Shown here piece by piece: positions 38,604 to 46,903 of a DNA stretch of 64,000 nucleotides. The translations under genes and the position numbers were made by a program. Origin of the DNA: Pseudomonas paracarnis (GTDB lineage: Bacteria > Pseudomonadota > Gammaproteobacteria > Pseudomonadales > Pseudomonadaceae); NCBI RefSeq assembly GCF_904063055.1, contig NZ_CAJFCN010000006.1:62001-126000 (forward strand), written 5' to 3'. Below the pieces are notes generated by a model. That model was not told where the DNA came from. It worked only from the letters and a program-made list of their open reading frames with translations, and did not search any database. Position 1 is the first letter of the stretch, and every line of letters starts with the position of its first letter.

Positions 38604-39050
38604 ATGATGAACGACGGTAACGAGTGGCAATCTGCACTTCCCGAGTTCCTGCACGAGGCTGAAAAGCTGCTGATCAGGTCAGAAGAGTGCTTGAACCACC
38701 TGCATTTGATTCGAAACGACAGTGACGCTATCGACTGCATGAAAGCCAGCCTGAACAAGCTCGCCGAGAGCGCAGACTGCCTCGCATTGCAGGCCATTAG
38801 CGAGTTCTCTCGGCAGATTCAATACTTGATTGCCAATGCCGTGAGCCCGGTGCAATTGCATGACCAGGCGCTGCATGCCTTGCATGACTGCTTGACGCTA
38901 CTGGCCTGGCAACTGGAACTGATCGATATCCGTACTGGCAAGCTTAGTCTGGATGAAGAAGAGCAGTCGTCGCTGATTGAGGCGGTCAGCTTGCAGATCC
39001 CGCAAAAAGCCCCCCAATACACTCCGCAGCATGATCGGCGCGCACAATAA
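38604..39050 (+). CDS. Small helical protein, HPt-like without a phosphorylatable histidine (unknown function)
   Basis: A 148-aa protein. It is strongly helical, and the pattern of helices (LPEFLHEAEKLLIRSEECLN, then MKASLNKLAESADCLALQAI) resembles an HPt four-helix bundle. Where HPt domains have HTLKGSA, this one has KASLNKLAESA, so no phospho-histidine is present. The ATG at 38604 follows GGAG seven bases upstream; the frame is open further 5' but without support. It is divergent from cheV and precedes a kinase/regulator pair, so it may be an adaptor in signalling. The HPt reading is by eye and tentative. Confidence 0.6.
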   Translation: MMNDGNEWQSALPEFLHEAEKLLIRSEECLNHLHLIRNDSDAIDCMKASLNKLAESADCLALQAISEFSRQIQYLIANAVSPVQLHDQALHALHDCLTLLAWQLELIDIRTGKLSLDEEEQSSLIEAVSLQIPQKAPQYTPQHDRRAQ

Positions 39051-39310
39051 ATATCAATTAGCTATCAATGCAATAACGATACAAACCAACTTTGTTAATA
39101 CAACTTTCCATGTTGAACTCTGGGGTGCCTGCCCAGAGTATTCGCGTGGGCCATAAACCCAATCAGACGACCAACGCTAATAGGGGTGTTACTATGCGCC
39201 CCCCGAAGTGATTTAACTTCAACAGGCTTAAAAACGATTTGGCAGCGCACTCCAAACAGAGCCCGGTCAACCGGCCTCCCCGCAGTGAACCCTCATTGGC
39301 TCCATCCGCT

Positions 39311-40204
39311 ATGTACGCCAGTTTCAAGTCACTTATCGCCAGGTCCGTGTCCCCCAGCCACGCACGCCGCCTTACCCTTTCGCTATGCCTGTGCTCGTTG
39401 GTGGCGAGCCTGTGGGTCTATCTGCTGGACGCGCCACTGCCGTTGCTGATCGTGCTGCTCAACCTCGCCACGCTGATGGTGGTCGGGCTGCAACAGTGGC
39501 GTTCGCGCACAGCCATCAAGTTCGAGCCTCAGGAACTGGCCGCCCGCTTATTGCAAGTTCAGGAGAACGAACGTCACCGACTCAGCCGCGAACTGCATGA
39601 CGACATCGGCCAGCTACTGACAGCCGCCAAGCTGCAAAGTGAATGGCTGCAGCGCCGCCTGCCCCAGGATCTGCAAAACCATTGTTCGGTGCTGTGCAAT
39701 ACGCTCAATGAAACCCTGGCCAAGGTGCGTGACGTCTGTGCCATCCTCAACCCGCGCCAACTGACCAGCCTGGGCCTGGAAGCCAGCCTGCGCGCGCACC
39801 TGCTCAAGACCCTGGAAAACACCCAGGTGTGCTGGAGCCTGGAGTGCCAGCAACGGCTCACCGGCATCCCCGAAGAAATGGCCGTGGCGGCCTTTCGCGT
39901 CACTCAGGAAGCGGTGACCAACATGCTTCGCCATGCAAAGGCTCGCAACCTGCTGGTGCGTCTGCAACGCCTGCCTGAAGGCTTGTCGTTGATAATCTGC
40001 GATGACGGCCAGGGGTTCTTGCCTGCCCCCGATCCGGGCCGGGAAGGCCAACGGGGCATGGCCGGTATGTGCGAACGAACACACCAACTGGGAGGCACCT
40101 TTTCCGTCAGCAGCGAGCCCGGCAAAGGTACACGCATCAACGCACTTTTCCCTTGGGCGCCCCGCGCTCTCGAACGGGCCAGCGCCCCTAAGGTTCTCGA
40201 GTGA
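39311..40204 (+). CDS. NarL/UhpB-type sensor histidine kinase (HisKA_3)
   Basis: A 297-aa kinase with two TM segments (about 21-38 and 43-60) separated by only a few periplasmic residues, so it probably senses within the membrane or through a partner. A HisKA_3 dimerisation domain has phospho-acceptor His96 in RLSRELHDDIGQLL. The HATPase_c domain has EAVTNMLRHAKA and DDGQGF. The ATG at 39311 is the first good start, though its ribosome-binding site is poor. The 260-bp gap before it is AT-rich with no clear element. The stop overlaps the regulator start (GTGA). Confidence 0.85.
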   Translation: MYASFKSLIARSVSPSHARRLTLSLCLCSLVASLWVYLLDAPLPLLIVLLNLATLMVVGLQQWRSRTAIKFEPQELAARLLQVQENERHRLSRELHDDIGQLLTAAKLQSEWLQRRLPQDLQNHCSVLCNTLNETLAKVRDVCAILNPRQLTSLGLEASLRAHLLKTLENTQVCWSLECQQRLTGIPEEMAVAAFRVTQEAVTNMLRHAKARNLLVRLQRLPEGLSLIICDDGQGFLPAPDPGREGQRGMAGMCERTHQLGGTFSVSSEPGKGTRINALFPWAPRALERASAPKVLE

Positions 40205-40860
40205 CCTGCAATTTACTCTTGGTAGACGACCATGCACTGATTCGCGCCGGCGTGCGCGCGCTGATTCTGGATATTCCCGGCTACAGCGTCATCGGCGAAG
40301 CCAGCGATGGCGCGCAACTACTGGAGCAATACAGTGCCTTGCAGCCAGATATCGTGCTGCTCGACCTGTCGATGAAGCACACCGGCGGGCTGGATGCCTT
40401 GCAGCAACTCAAGCGTTTTTACCCCACGTGCAAGGTGCTGATTCTGTCGATGCACACCGAGCCGGACCTGATCATGCGCGCACTGGAGTCCGGTGCCCAC
40501 GGCTACCTGCTCAAGGACACCACCGCCAACGAGCTGGAACATGCCCTGCTGGCCCTGCGTAACAACGAACGCTACCTGAGCCCCGCCATCGCCCACACAG
40601 TGATCAACCAGGCGCTGATCCGTAGCCAGGCCCCCAGCGCGCCTGTCGCCCACAGCCACAGCCTGACGGCGCGGCAACTGGAAATCCTGCGCTTGATCGT
40701 GCGCGGCAAATCCACCCGCGAAATTGCCCACGGCCTGGGCCTGAGCATCAAGACTGTCGAAGCCCACCGCTCGCAGATCATGAAGCGCTTGCAGATTTTT
40801 GACGTGGCGGGCCTGGTGTTATTTGCCGTGCGTGAGCAGATCATCAGCCTGGACGACTAA
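40201..40860 (+). CDS. NarL/LuxR-family response regulator
   Basis: A 219-aa regulator with a receiver domain (LLVDDHALIRAG, phospho-acceptor Asp55 in IVLLDLSMKH, switch Lys in GYLLKDT) and a C-terminal LuxR helix-turn-helix (LTARQLEILRLIVRGKSTREIAHGLGLS, about 152-180). It starts with GTG, overlapping the kinase gene by four bases, so the two form a classic pair. Target genes are not evident. Its last 42 bases overlap tail-to-tail with the convergent lipid kinase gene. Confidence 0.9.
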   Translation: MTCNLLLVDDHALIRAGVRALILDIPGYSVIGEASDGAQLLEQYSALQPDIVLLDLSMKHTGGLDALQQLKRFYPTCKVLILSMHTEPDLIMRALESGAHGYLLKDTTANELEHALLALRNNERYLSPAIAHTVINQALIRSQAPSAPVAHSHSLTARQLEILRLIVRGKSTREIAHGLGLSIKTVEAHRSQIMKRLQIFDVAGLVLFAVREQIISLDD

Positions 40861-41739
40861 CGGCGAACCCAGCGGCAAGTGCACGCGCAGGGCCTTGGGC
40901 AGCACCTCGAAGTGCAGGTCGTCGCCTTCCAGCGGCTCGCCGTCGAGGTTGATGTACAAGCCTTGTGCGACCTTGATCTTCACCCAGGGCAGGCGTGCGC
41001 GCACGAACATGGTGTCCAGGCCCCAGCCGTTGTTCATCAACTCACGCAACGTGCCGACCACCTCTTGAGGCGCCGGCAAGATGCTGACATCCAACAGCCC
41101 GTCATCAGCCAATGCACCGGGGCACAGCACATGCCCGCCACCGGCCTGGCGACCGTTACCGATGCCCAGCGCGAGCAACTCGCCTTTCCAATGGAAATCC
41201 GGGCCTTCCAATTCACCGTAGGCGGCTTTCAATTCACTGAAGCGGGTTAAACCGGTAAACAGGTACGCGGCACCGCCCAGGACCTTCTTCAGGTCTTCGG
41301 ACGTGTTGGCCGTGACCTGGCTGCCAAAACCACCGGTGGCCATGTTCAGGAAGATTTGCCCACCGACCTGGCCCAGGTCAATCGCCTTGGGCGGCACGTC
41401 CAGCAAAGCCAGGGCGCCAGCCGGCTCCAACGGCACGCCGGCGGCCTTGGCGAAATCATTGGCGGTACCCAGGGGCATCAGCACCAGGCTGGCGTCGGTG
41501 TTGGCATGGGCCATGGCTTCGGCCACATCGCGCAAGGTGCCGTCGCCACCGCCGGCAATGATATGGGTGTACCCCGCGGCCAGCGCTTCATTGACCAGTC
41601 GCCGGGCATCACCGCCCTCCCACGTCACCCGCACGGCCAGCTCCCCACCCTGCTCACGCCGGGCCAGCACGGCAGCGCGCACATCCTCGTTGAGGGCTTG
41701 TTTGCCGTGGAGGATCAACAGGGCTTTGGGGGCGGTCAT
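40819..41739 (-). CDS. yegS: YegS-like lipid kinase (diacylglycerol kinase catalytic family)
   Basis: A 306-aa member of the DAGK_cat family. The ATP-binding motif GGGDGTLRDVAEA (about 83-95) and PLGTANDFAKA (about 112-122) are intact, and the C-terminal beta-rich lipid-binding domain contains CPGALADDGLLDVSI. It is expected to phosphorylate a membrane lipid such as phosphatidylglycerol. The ATG at 41739 has GGAG ten bases upstream. Its 3' end lies 42 bases inside the convergent response regulator gene. Confidence 0.9.
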   Translation of the reverse strand: MTAPKALLILHGKQALNEDVRAAVLARREQGGELAVRVTWEGGDARRLVNEALAAGYTHIIAGGGDGTLRDVAEAMAHANTDASLVLMPLGTANDFAKAAGVPLEPAGALALLDVPPKAIDLGQVGGQIFLNMATGGFGSQVTANTSEDLKKVLGGAAYLFTGLTRFSELKAAYGELEGPDFHWKGELLALGIGNGRQAGGGHVLCPGALADDGLLDVSILPAPQEVVGTLRELMNNGWGLDTMFVRARLPWVKIKVAQGLYINLDGEPLEGDDLHFEVLPKALRVHLPLGSPLVVQADDLLTHGK

Positions 41740-41841
41740 TTGGGAGAATCTCCTGGGTCAAGGTGCTTGAAGGATGTTGACCTTTGGGGAACAGGAAAAG
41801 TCTGTGGCTGGAGAAAATTGATTGAAGTACACAGATCAAGA

Positions 41842-41867
41842 AGTGGGAGCTGGCTTGCCTGCGATGG
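41842..41867. repeat. Single REP sequence
   Basis: AGTGGGAGCTGGCTTGCCTG followed by CGATGG is one unpaired arm of the REP family, between the lipid kinase gene and the long repeat element. Confidence 0.65.
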
Positions 41868-41906
41868 CGGCGGTTCAATCGACAAAGACCTCAAATCTGC
41901 CACCCA

Positions 41907-42357
41907 ACGGTAACCACGATGCGAAGCGAGCCGCTCTTGATCTTGATCTTGCTCTGCTTTTGATCTCAGGCGCCCCGTTAAACCACGCTGGCCGAACGCA
42001 GGCTTGAATTTGTGGCTAACCCGGCAGGACGCCGGGTTAGCCGCCCCGCGCCATGGATGGCGCGTGGCGGCGGCCCACGGATTCAAGACTGTGTTCGGGC
42101 ACACCGAGCCTAAGCGAGGTGCCGAGTGGTGGGGCAAGAGCGCTTTGCTTACTTTCGCGCTTTTCGAAAGTGAGCCGCCGTCAGGGCGGAACCCTAAGTG
42201 GCCGTTACCGCAGGAATGGATATGTACTCGCTATAACAGCGTCGCCTGTCAGGCCGCCTTCGCGAGCAAGCCCGCTCCCACAGTTGGATTGTGGGGTGTC
42301 AGGCAGAGAAGTGTCGGCTGATAGGTCGTCATCGCAGGCAAGCCAGCTCCCACAGTT
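41907..42357. repeat. Long intergenic repeat element, copy 2
   Basis: Nearly identical to 24697-25143 over its full length, with the same hairpins and REP arms. Differences include GAATTTGTGGCTAACCC against GAATTCGTGGGTAACCC, and an indel in the TTGATC-rich stretch. With the tandem array that follows, it fills the 933-bp gene-free gap 41740-42672. Confidence 0.8.
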
Positions 42358-42644
42358 GGATCGGGGGTGTCAGGTAGAGAGGTGTCGGCTGGTAGGCCGT
42401 CATCGCAGGCAAGCCAGCTCCCACAGTTGGATCGGGGGTGTCAGGTAGAGAGGTGTCGGCTGGTAGGCCGTCATCGCAGGCAAGCCAGCTCCCACAGTTG
42501 GATCGGGGGTGTCAGGTAGAGAAGTGTCGGCTGATAGGTCGTCATCGCAGGCAAGCCAGCTCCCACAGTTGGATCGGGGGTGTCAGGTAGAGAGGTGTCG
42601 GCTGGTAGGCCGTCATCGCAGGCAAGCCAGCTCCCACAGTTGAT
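42289..42644. repeat. 71-bp tandem repeat array, five units
   Basis: The REP end CTCCCACAGTTGGA recurs with 71-72-bp spacing (ends at 42288, 42360, 42431, 42502, 42573, 42643). Units come in two versions: A (GAAGTGTCGGCTGATAGGTC) and B (GAGGTGTCGGCTGGTAGGCC), in the order A-B-B-A-B. The array extends the right end of the long repeat element by duplication. Confidence 0.88.
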
Positions 42645-42672
42645 CGCTGCGGCGGCCAAGCCGCGTCGAGAA

Positions 42673-43065
42673 TCAGCCCTTGTGCAACTTGCTCATCAAC
42701 TGCGCCTCGGCCTGGGTCAGCCCGCACGACTGGGTCAACTCATCCACCGTCGCCCCCATGCCAACCAGCTTGGCCGCCTGGGCAAACGACAGGTTCGACG
42801 GATCACGCTGCTCCAACTGCACCAACCTGTCCGGCAACGGCGCAAGAATCGCACGCAGTTCATGCACCTCATCCCCCACCCGCACCGCACTTTGCTGGTA
42901 ATGATCAACGCGCTTGACCAGTTCCAGAATGCGCCGGTCACGCACCGCATCGCGCTCGGCCTGTTGCAAGGCCAACTCCCGCTGCTGGCGCACATAGCGC
43001 AGCACAAACGCCAAGGTCCCGGCCCACAACAGGGCCAGGACAATCACCGCTGCCTCAAGGAACAA
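42673..43065 (-). CDS. DUF2802 membrane-anchored coiled-coil protein of the chemotaxis operon
   Basis: A 130-aa protein with an N-terminal TM helix (about 5-23), a coiled coil (RQQRELALQQAERDAVRDRR onward) and a small C-terminal helical domain (AKLVGMGATVDELTQSCGLTQ). A protein of this type follows cheW in Pseudomonas flagellar clusters; its role is unknown. The frame opens with TTG directly after the cheW stop; no ATG is available nearby, and a GTG six codons on is the alternative. Confidence 0.78.
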   Translation of the reverse strand: MFLEAAVIVLALLWAGTLAFVLRYVRQQRELALQQAERDAVRDRRILELVKRVDHYQQSAVRVGDEVHELRAILAPLPDRLVQLEQRDPSNLSFAQAAKLVGMGATVDELTQSCGLTQAEAQLMSKLHKG

Positions 43066-43548
43066 TCAGATGCTCTCCAGTTCCGACCACTCTTCTTCGC
43101 TCATCATCTTGTCCAGCTCAACCAGAATCAGCAGTTCGCCGTTCTTGTTGCACACGCCCTGGATGAACTTGGCCGACTCTTCGTTACCGACGTTCGGTGC
43201 GGTTTCCACTTCCGATTGGCGCAGGTAAACCACCTCGGCCACGCTGTCGACCAGGATGCCGACCACTTGCTTGTCGGCCTCGATGATCACGATACGGGTG
43301 TTGTCGCTGACTTCAACCGTGTCCAGGCCGAACCGCTGGCGGGTGTCGATCACCGTCACCACGTTGCCACGCAGGTTGATGATGCCCAGCACGTAACTTG
43401 GCGCGCCTGGAACCGGGGCGATCTCGGTGTAGCGCAGCACTTCCTGCACGCGCATCACGTTAATGCCGTAGGTTTCGTTGTCCAGCTTGAAGGTCACCCA
43501 TTGCAGGATCGGATCATCCAAACCTTGTGCGGACGCTGACTTGTTCAT
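43066..43548 (-). CDS. cheW: CheW, chemotaxis coupling protein
   Basis: A 160-aa CheW scaffold linking chemoreceptors to CheA (WVTFKLDNETYGINVMRVQE, LGIINLRGNVVTVIDTRQRF). The whole protein is one CheW fold. It lies downstream of parP in the che operon, 79 bp after it. The ATG at 43548 is clear. Confidence 0.95.
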   Translation of the reverse strand: MNKSASAQGLDDPILQWVTFKLDNETYGINVMRVQEVLRYTEIAPVPGAPSYVLGIINLRGNVVTVIDTRQRFGLDTVEVSDNTRIVIIEADKQVVGILVDSVAEVVYLRQSEVETAPNVGNEESAKFIQGVCNKNGELLILVELDKMMSEEEWSELESI

Positions 43549-43627
43549 TCATCTGACCCCTTCAAATGCCGCTATCGACGGCGTGTGTGCACGTAGGCCG
43601 CGCAACCGCACGGCCCTTATTGTTCAA

Positions 43628-44419
43628 TCAACTGCGTTTGTTCTGTGGCATTGCCTTCACCGCACCGCTGGCGATCAACTCGGCCAGCTCGGCAACATCC
43701 AGCAACGCGCACATGTGTTCAATCACCGTGCCCGCCAGCCACGGCCGCTGGCCGCGGTGGCTGCGCCATTTGATTTCATTGGGGTCCAGGCGCAACGAGC
43801 GGCTGACTTGATGCACCGCCAGCCCCCACTCGTAGCCCTGCACCGAGATCACGTATTGCAGGCCCTGGCGAAAATCATCGCGGTAGCGGTCGGGCATCAC
43901 CCAGCGCGCCGTATCCAGCACCTTGAGGTTGCCGGCCTGGCTGGGCAGGATGCCGAGGAACCACTCCGGCTGCCCGAACAGCGGCGTCAGCTCCTGGCCT
44001 TCCAGGGAATAGATCGAGCCCAGGCACACCAGCGGCACCGCCAGGGTCAACCCGGCGACGTCGAACAGCAGGCACTCGAACGGCTCGGCAGCCCATGAGG
44101 GGCGACCGTCGCCCGTCACCGGTGGCGGCGTGATGCTGGGCGGCAGGTGCACGTCCACCAGCGGTTCGACCACCGGGGGCGCCACCACCGCGGGGGCGCT
44201 TGGCACCACCACGGGCACCTCCACCCCCTGCGCATCCCGTGCCTGCTCTTCCATCACCGCCTGCTGGAATTCATCCAGCGGGCTTTCGGGTTCGACAGCA
44301 GGCTCAAGTACCAGAATCGGTTCTGGCAGTTCCTCGGCCGTCGCATCCTGCAGCAAGGCATCCAGGTAGGATTCCAGTGCCAGTTGCGGGCGGGTCTTGA
44401 ATTCGACAGGACGGTTCAT
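43628..44419 (-). CDS. parP: ParP-like CheW-domain protein
   Basis: A 263-aa protein with a proline/valine-rich N-terminal half (about 30-120) and a C-terminal CheW-like domain (about 130-255; LLFDVAGLTLAVPLVCLGSI). It sits next to a ParA-type ATPase. This matches ParP, which with ParC places chemosensory arrays at the old pole in Vibrio and Pseudomonas. The ATG at 44419 shares a base with the parC stop; a GTG three bases earlier is possible. Confidence 0.82.
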   Translation of the reverse strand: MNRPVEFKTRPQLALESYLDALLQDATAEELPEPILVLEPAVEPESPLDEFQQAVMEEQARDAQGVEVPVVVPSAPAVVAPPVVEPLVDVHLPPSITPPPVTGDGRPSWAAEPFECLLFDVAGLTLAVPLVCLGSIYSLEGQELTPLFGQPEWFLGILPSQAGNLKVLDTARWVMPDRYRDDFRQGLQYVISVQGYEWGLAVHQVSRSLRLDPNEIKWRSHRGQRPWLAGTVIEHMCALLDVAELAELIASGAVKAMPQNKRS

Positions 44420-45207
44420 CACGCCACCTGCGCCACAAGTTGTTGCGACAGCAGGTGCTTGAGCAACGCACGGTAGGCCAGCACGCCACGGCTCTTGCCG
44501 TCGAACTGCGACGGTGTGAGCCCGGCACGGCTGGCGTCACGCAGGCGCGTGTCCACCGGGATGTAACCGTTCCAGATAGTGTCCGGGTAGGCATCGCGCA
44601 ATACGCGCAAGGTGCCGAGGGACGCCTGGGTGCGACGGTCGAACAAGGTCGGCACGATGCTGAACGGCAGCGCCTGCTTGCGCGAACGGTTGATCATCGC
44701 CAGGGTGCTGACCATACGCTCCAGGCCCTTGACCGCCAGGTGCTCGGTCTGCACCGGGATCACCAATTGCTGGCTGGCCGCCAACGCGTTGACCATCAGC
44801 ACGCCGAGCAACGGCGGGCTGTCAATGATCGCGTAATCGAAGTCCTGCCACAGCTGCGCCAGGGTCTTGGCGATCACCAGGCCCAGGCCGCTCTGGCCTG
44901 GCGACTGGCGCTCCAGCGTGGCCAGGGCGGTGCTCGACGGCAGCAGGGAAATGCTTTCGTTGCTGGTGGGCAACAGCAGTTGCCCAGGCAGATCCGCCGG
45001 CACGCTGCCCTTGTGCAAAAACAGGTCATAGCAGCTATGTTCCAGCGCATCCGGGTCGTAGCCGAAATAGCTGGTCATGGAACCGTGGGGGTCCAGGTCG
45101 ACCACGACCACACGCTTGCCCGCTTCGGCCAGCAAACCGGCCAAGGCGATGGAAGTGGTGGTCTTGCCGACTCCACCCTTTTGATTGGCAACTGCCCAGA
45201 CTCTCAT
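44419..45207 (-). CDS. parC: ParC-like ParA-family ATPase (chemotaxis array positioning)
   Basis: A 262-aa ParA/MinD-type ATPase with a deviant Walker A motif QKGGVGKTTT (about 9-18), Walker A' VDLDPHGS and Walker B IIDSPP. Its place between motD and parP in the chemotaxis operon indicates ParC, which localises chemotaxis proteins to the pole, rather than a chromosome-partition ParA. The ATG at 45207 has GGAGG ten bases upstream; a longer frame to 45249 adds residues unlike the family. Confidence 0.85.
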   Translation of the reverse strand: MRVWAVANQKGGVGKTTTSIALAGLLAEAGKRVVVVDLDPHGSMTSYFGYDPDALEHSCYDLFLHKGSVPADLPGQLLLPTSNESISLLPSSTALATLERQSPGQSGLGLVIAKTLAQLWQDFDYAIIDSPPLLGVLMVNALAASQQLVIPVQTEHLAVKGLERMVSTLAMINRSRKQALPFSIVPTLFDRRTQASLGTLRVLRDAYPDTIWNGYIPVDTRLRDASRAGLTPSQFDGKSRGVLAYRALLKHLLSQQLVAQVA

Positions 45208-45258
45208 TCGGTTGGTTCCTCCCGGCGGGCACAGGCGCGACCGAGACATTGCATACGG

Positions 45259-46146
45259 TTATTGAGCCAGCGACGGAGAATTGACGTTACTCGGTCGGAC
45301 CGGCGGTTTGACAACGGGCGGTGCAGTTTGTGTGCCAGCACGCTTCAACGCCGCATCCGGGGTGGCATTGGCGGTGCCGGTTCCGGTCAGGCTGCGACGC
45401 ACATCCAGGTTGCGCGAGACCACCAGCACCACCCGGCGGTTACGGGCGCGGCCTTCGACCGTGGCGTTATTGGCCACCGGCTGGAATTCACCATAGCCCA
45501 CCGACGCCAGGCGCTGGGGGTTCACACCCTGCATCGCCAACATGCGCACGATGCTCGACGCGCGAGCCGAGGACAGTTCCCAGTTGGTCGGGTACTGCGC
45601 AGTGCTGATGGGGAAATTGTCGGTGAAGCCTTCCACGTGGATCGGGTTTTCAAACGGTTTGAGGATCGCCGCGACCTTGTCGATGATGGTGAACGCCTGG
45701 TCACTGGGCAATGCATCGGCACTGGCGAACAACAGGCTGGAGTTCAGCTCGATCTCCACCCACAACTCATTGCCGCGCACGGTCATCTGGTTGGAGCTGA
45801 TCAGGTCGCCAAAGGCGGCACTGATATCGTCGGCGATGCTCTTGAGCGGGTCGCTGGTGCCTTGGATGCCAGCAGCGGTTTCATCACTGTCATTGACCAG
45901 GGGCTTGGCCGGGGTCACGGTCTTGGGCCGCTCTTCGCCGATAGGGATCGGCTTGAGCGACCGCTCGGCATCGTTGAACACGCCCACCAGCGCTTGGGAA
46001 ATGATCTTGTACTTGCCTTCGTTGATCGACGAGATCGAGTACATCACCACAAAAAACGCGAACAGCAAGGTGATGAAGTCCGCGTAGGACACCAACCAGC
46101 GTTCGTGGTTGACGTGTTCCTCGGGCTCGCGACGGCGACGGCTCAC
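45259..46146 (-). CDS. motD: MotD, flagellar stator B-type subunit
   Basis: A 295-aa MotB-family protein with a cytoplasmic RRRRREP-like basic start and a single TM helix with the proton-binding aspartate (VSYADFITLLFAFFVVMYS, Asp23). A periplasmic plug/linker is followed by an OmpA-like peptidoglycan-binding domain (about 160-245; VEGFTDNFPIS ... LSSARASSI). With MotC it forms the second stator of Pseudomonas, important at high load and in swarming. It starts with GTG, GGAGG seven bases upstream, 16 bp after motC. Confidence 0.93.
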   Translation of the reverse strand: MSRRRREPEEHVNHERWLVSYADFITLLFAFFVVMYSISSINEGKYKIISQALVGVFNDAERSLKPIPIGEERPKTVTPAKPLVNDSDETAAGIQGTSDPLKSIADDISAAFGDLISSNQMTVRGNELWVEIELNSSLLFASADALPSDQAFTIIDKVAAILKPFENPIHVEGFTDNFPISTAQYPTNWELSSARASSIVRMLAMQGVNPQRLASVGYGEFQPVANNATVEGRARNRRVVLVVSRNLDVRRSLTGTGTANATPDAALKRAGTQTAPPVVKPPVRPSNVNSPSLAQ

Positions 46147-46162
46147 AGGCAGTTCCTCCCCA

Positions 46163-46903
46163 TCAATCCATGAAGCCCTGAAGCTTCAATTCGATGGAGC
46201 GCGGGTTCTCGCCCTCGGCAATCGACAGGATGCCTTCGAGCAACATTTCGCGATAACGCGACTGGCGCATGGCAATCGACTTGAGCTTGCTGGCCACCGG
46301 CAGCAACACCAGGTTGGCACTGGCCACGCCGTAGATGGTCGCGACAAACGCCACGGCAATGCCGCTGCCCAGTTGCGAAGGGTCGGCCAGGTTGCCCATC
46401 ACGTGGATCAGGCCCATCACCGCGCCGATGATGCCAATGGTCGGCGCGTAGCCGCCCATGCTTTCAAAGACTTTGGCCGCGTTGATGTCACGGCTTTCCT
46501 GAGTGTAGAAGTCCACTTCGAGGATGCTGCGGATCGCTTCCGGTTCGGCGCCATCGACCAACAGTTGCAGGCCTTTGCGCGCGTAGCTGTCAGGCTCGGC
46601 ATCGGCCACGCCTTCCAGGCCCAGCAGGCCTTCCTTGCGGGCGGTGAGGCTCCAATTGACCACGCGGTCGATGCCGCCTGCCAGGTCGACCCGTGGCGGA
46701 AAAATGATCCACACCAGAATCTGCATGGCACGCTTGAATGAGCTCAGGGGCGACTGCAACAACGCCGCGCCCACGGTGCCACCGATCACGATCAGCGCTG
46801 CCGGGCCGTTGGCCAAGGCGCCGAGGTGGCCGCCTTCCAGGTAGTTGCCACCAATGATGGCGACAAACGCCATGGTGATGCCGATCAGGCTCAACACATC
46901 CAT
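46163..46903 (-). CDS. motC: MotC, flagellar stator A-type subunit
   Basis: A 246-aa MotA/ExbB-family protein with four TM segments (about 2-20, 33-50, 150-172, 180-200) and a charged cytoplasmic loop between the second and third. TM3-TM4 contain the conserved GGYAPTIGIIGAVMGLIHVM. With MotD it forms a proton-driven stator. Its ATG shares a base with the cheB stop. Confidence 0.93.
   Translation of the reverse strand: MDVLSLIGITMAFVAIIGGNYLEGGHLGALANGPAALIVIGGTVGAALLQSPLSSFKRAMQILVWIIFPPRVDLAGGIDRVVNWSLTARKEGLLGLEGVADAEPDSYARKGLQLLVDGAEPEAIRSILEVDFYTQESRDINAAKVFESMGGYAPTIGIIGAVMGLIHVMGNLADPSQLGSGIAVAFVATIYGVASANLVLLPVASKLKSIAMRQSRYREMLLEGILSIAEGENPRSIELKLQGFMD

Noticed and set aside
42289..42644. 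Possible CRISPR array
   Set aside because: The regular repeats have no unique spacers; whole 71-bp units are copied, and no cas genes are present.
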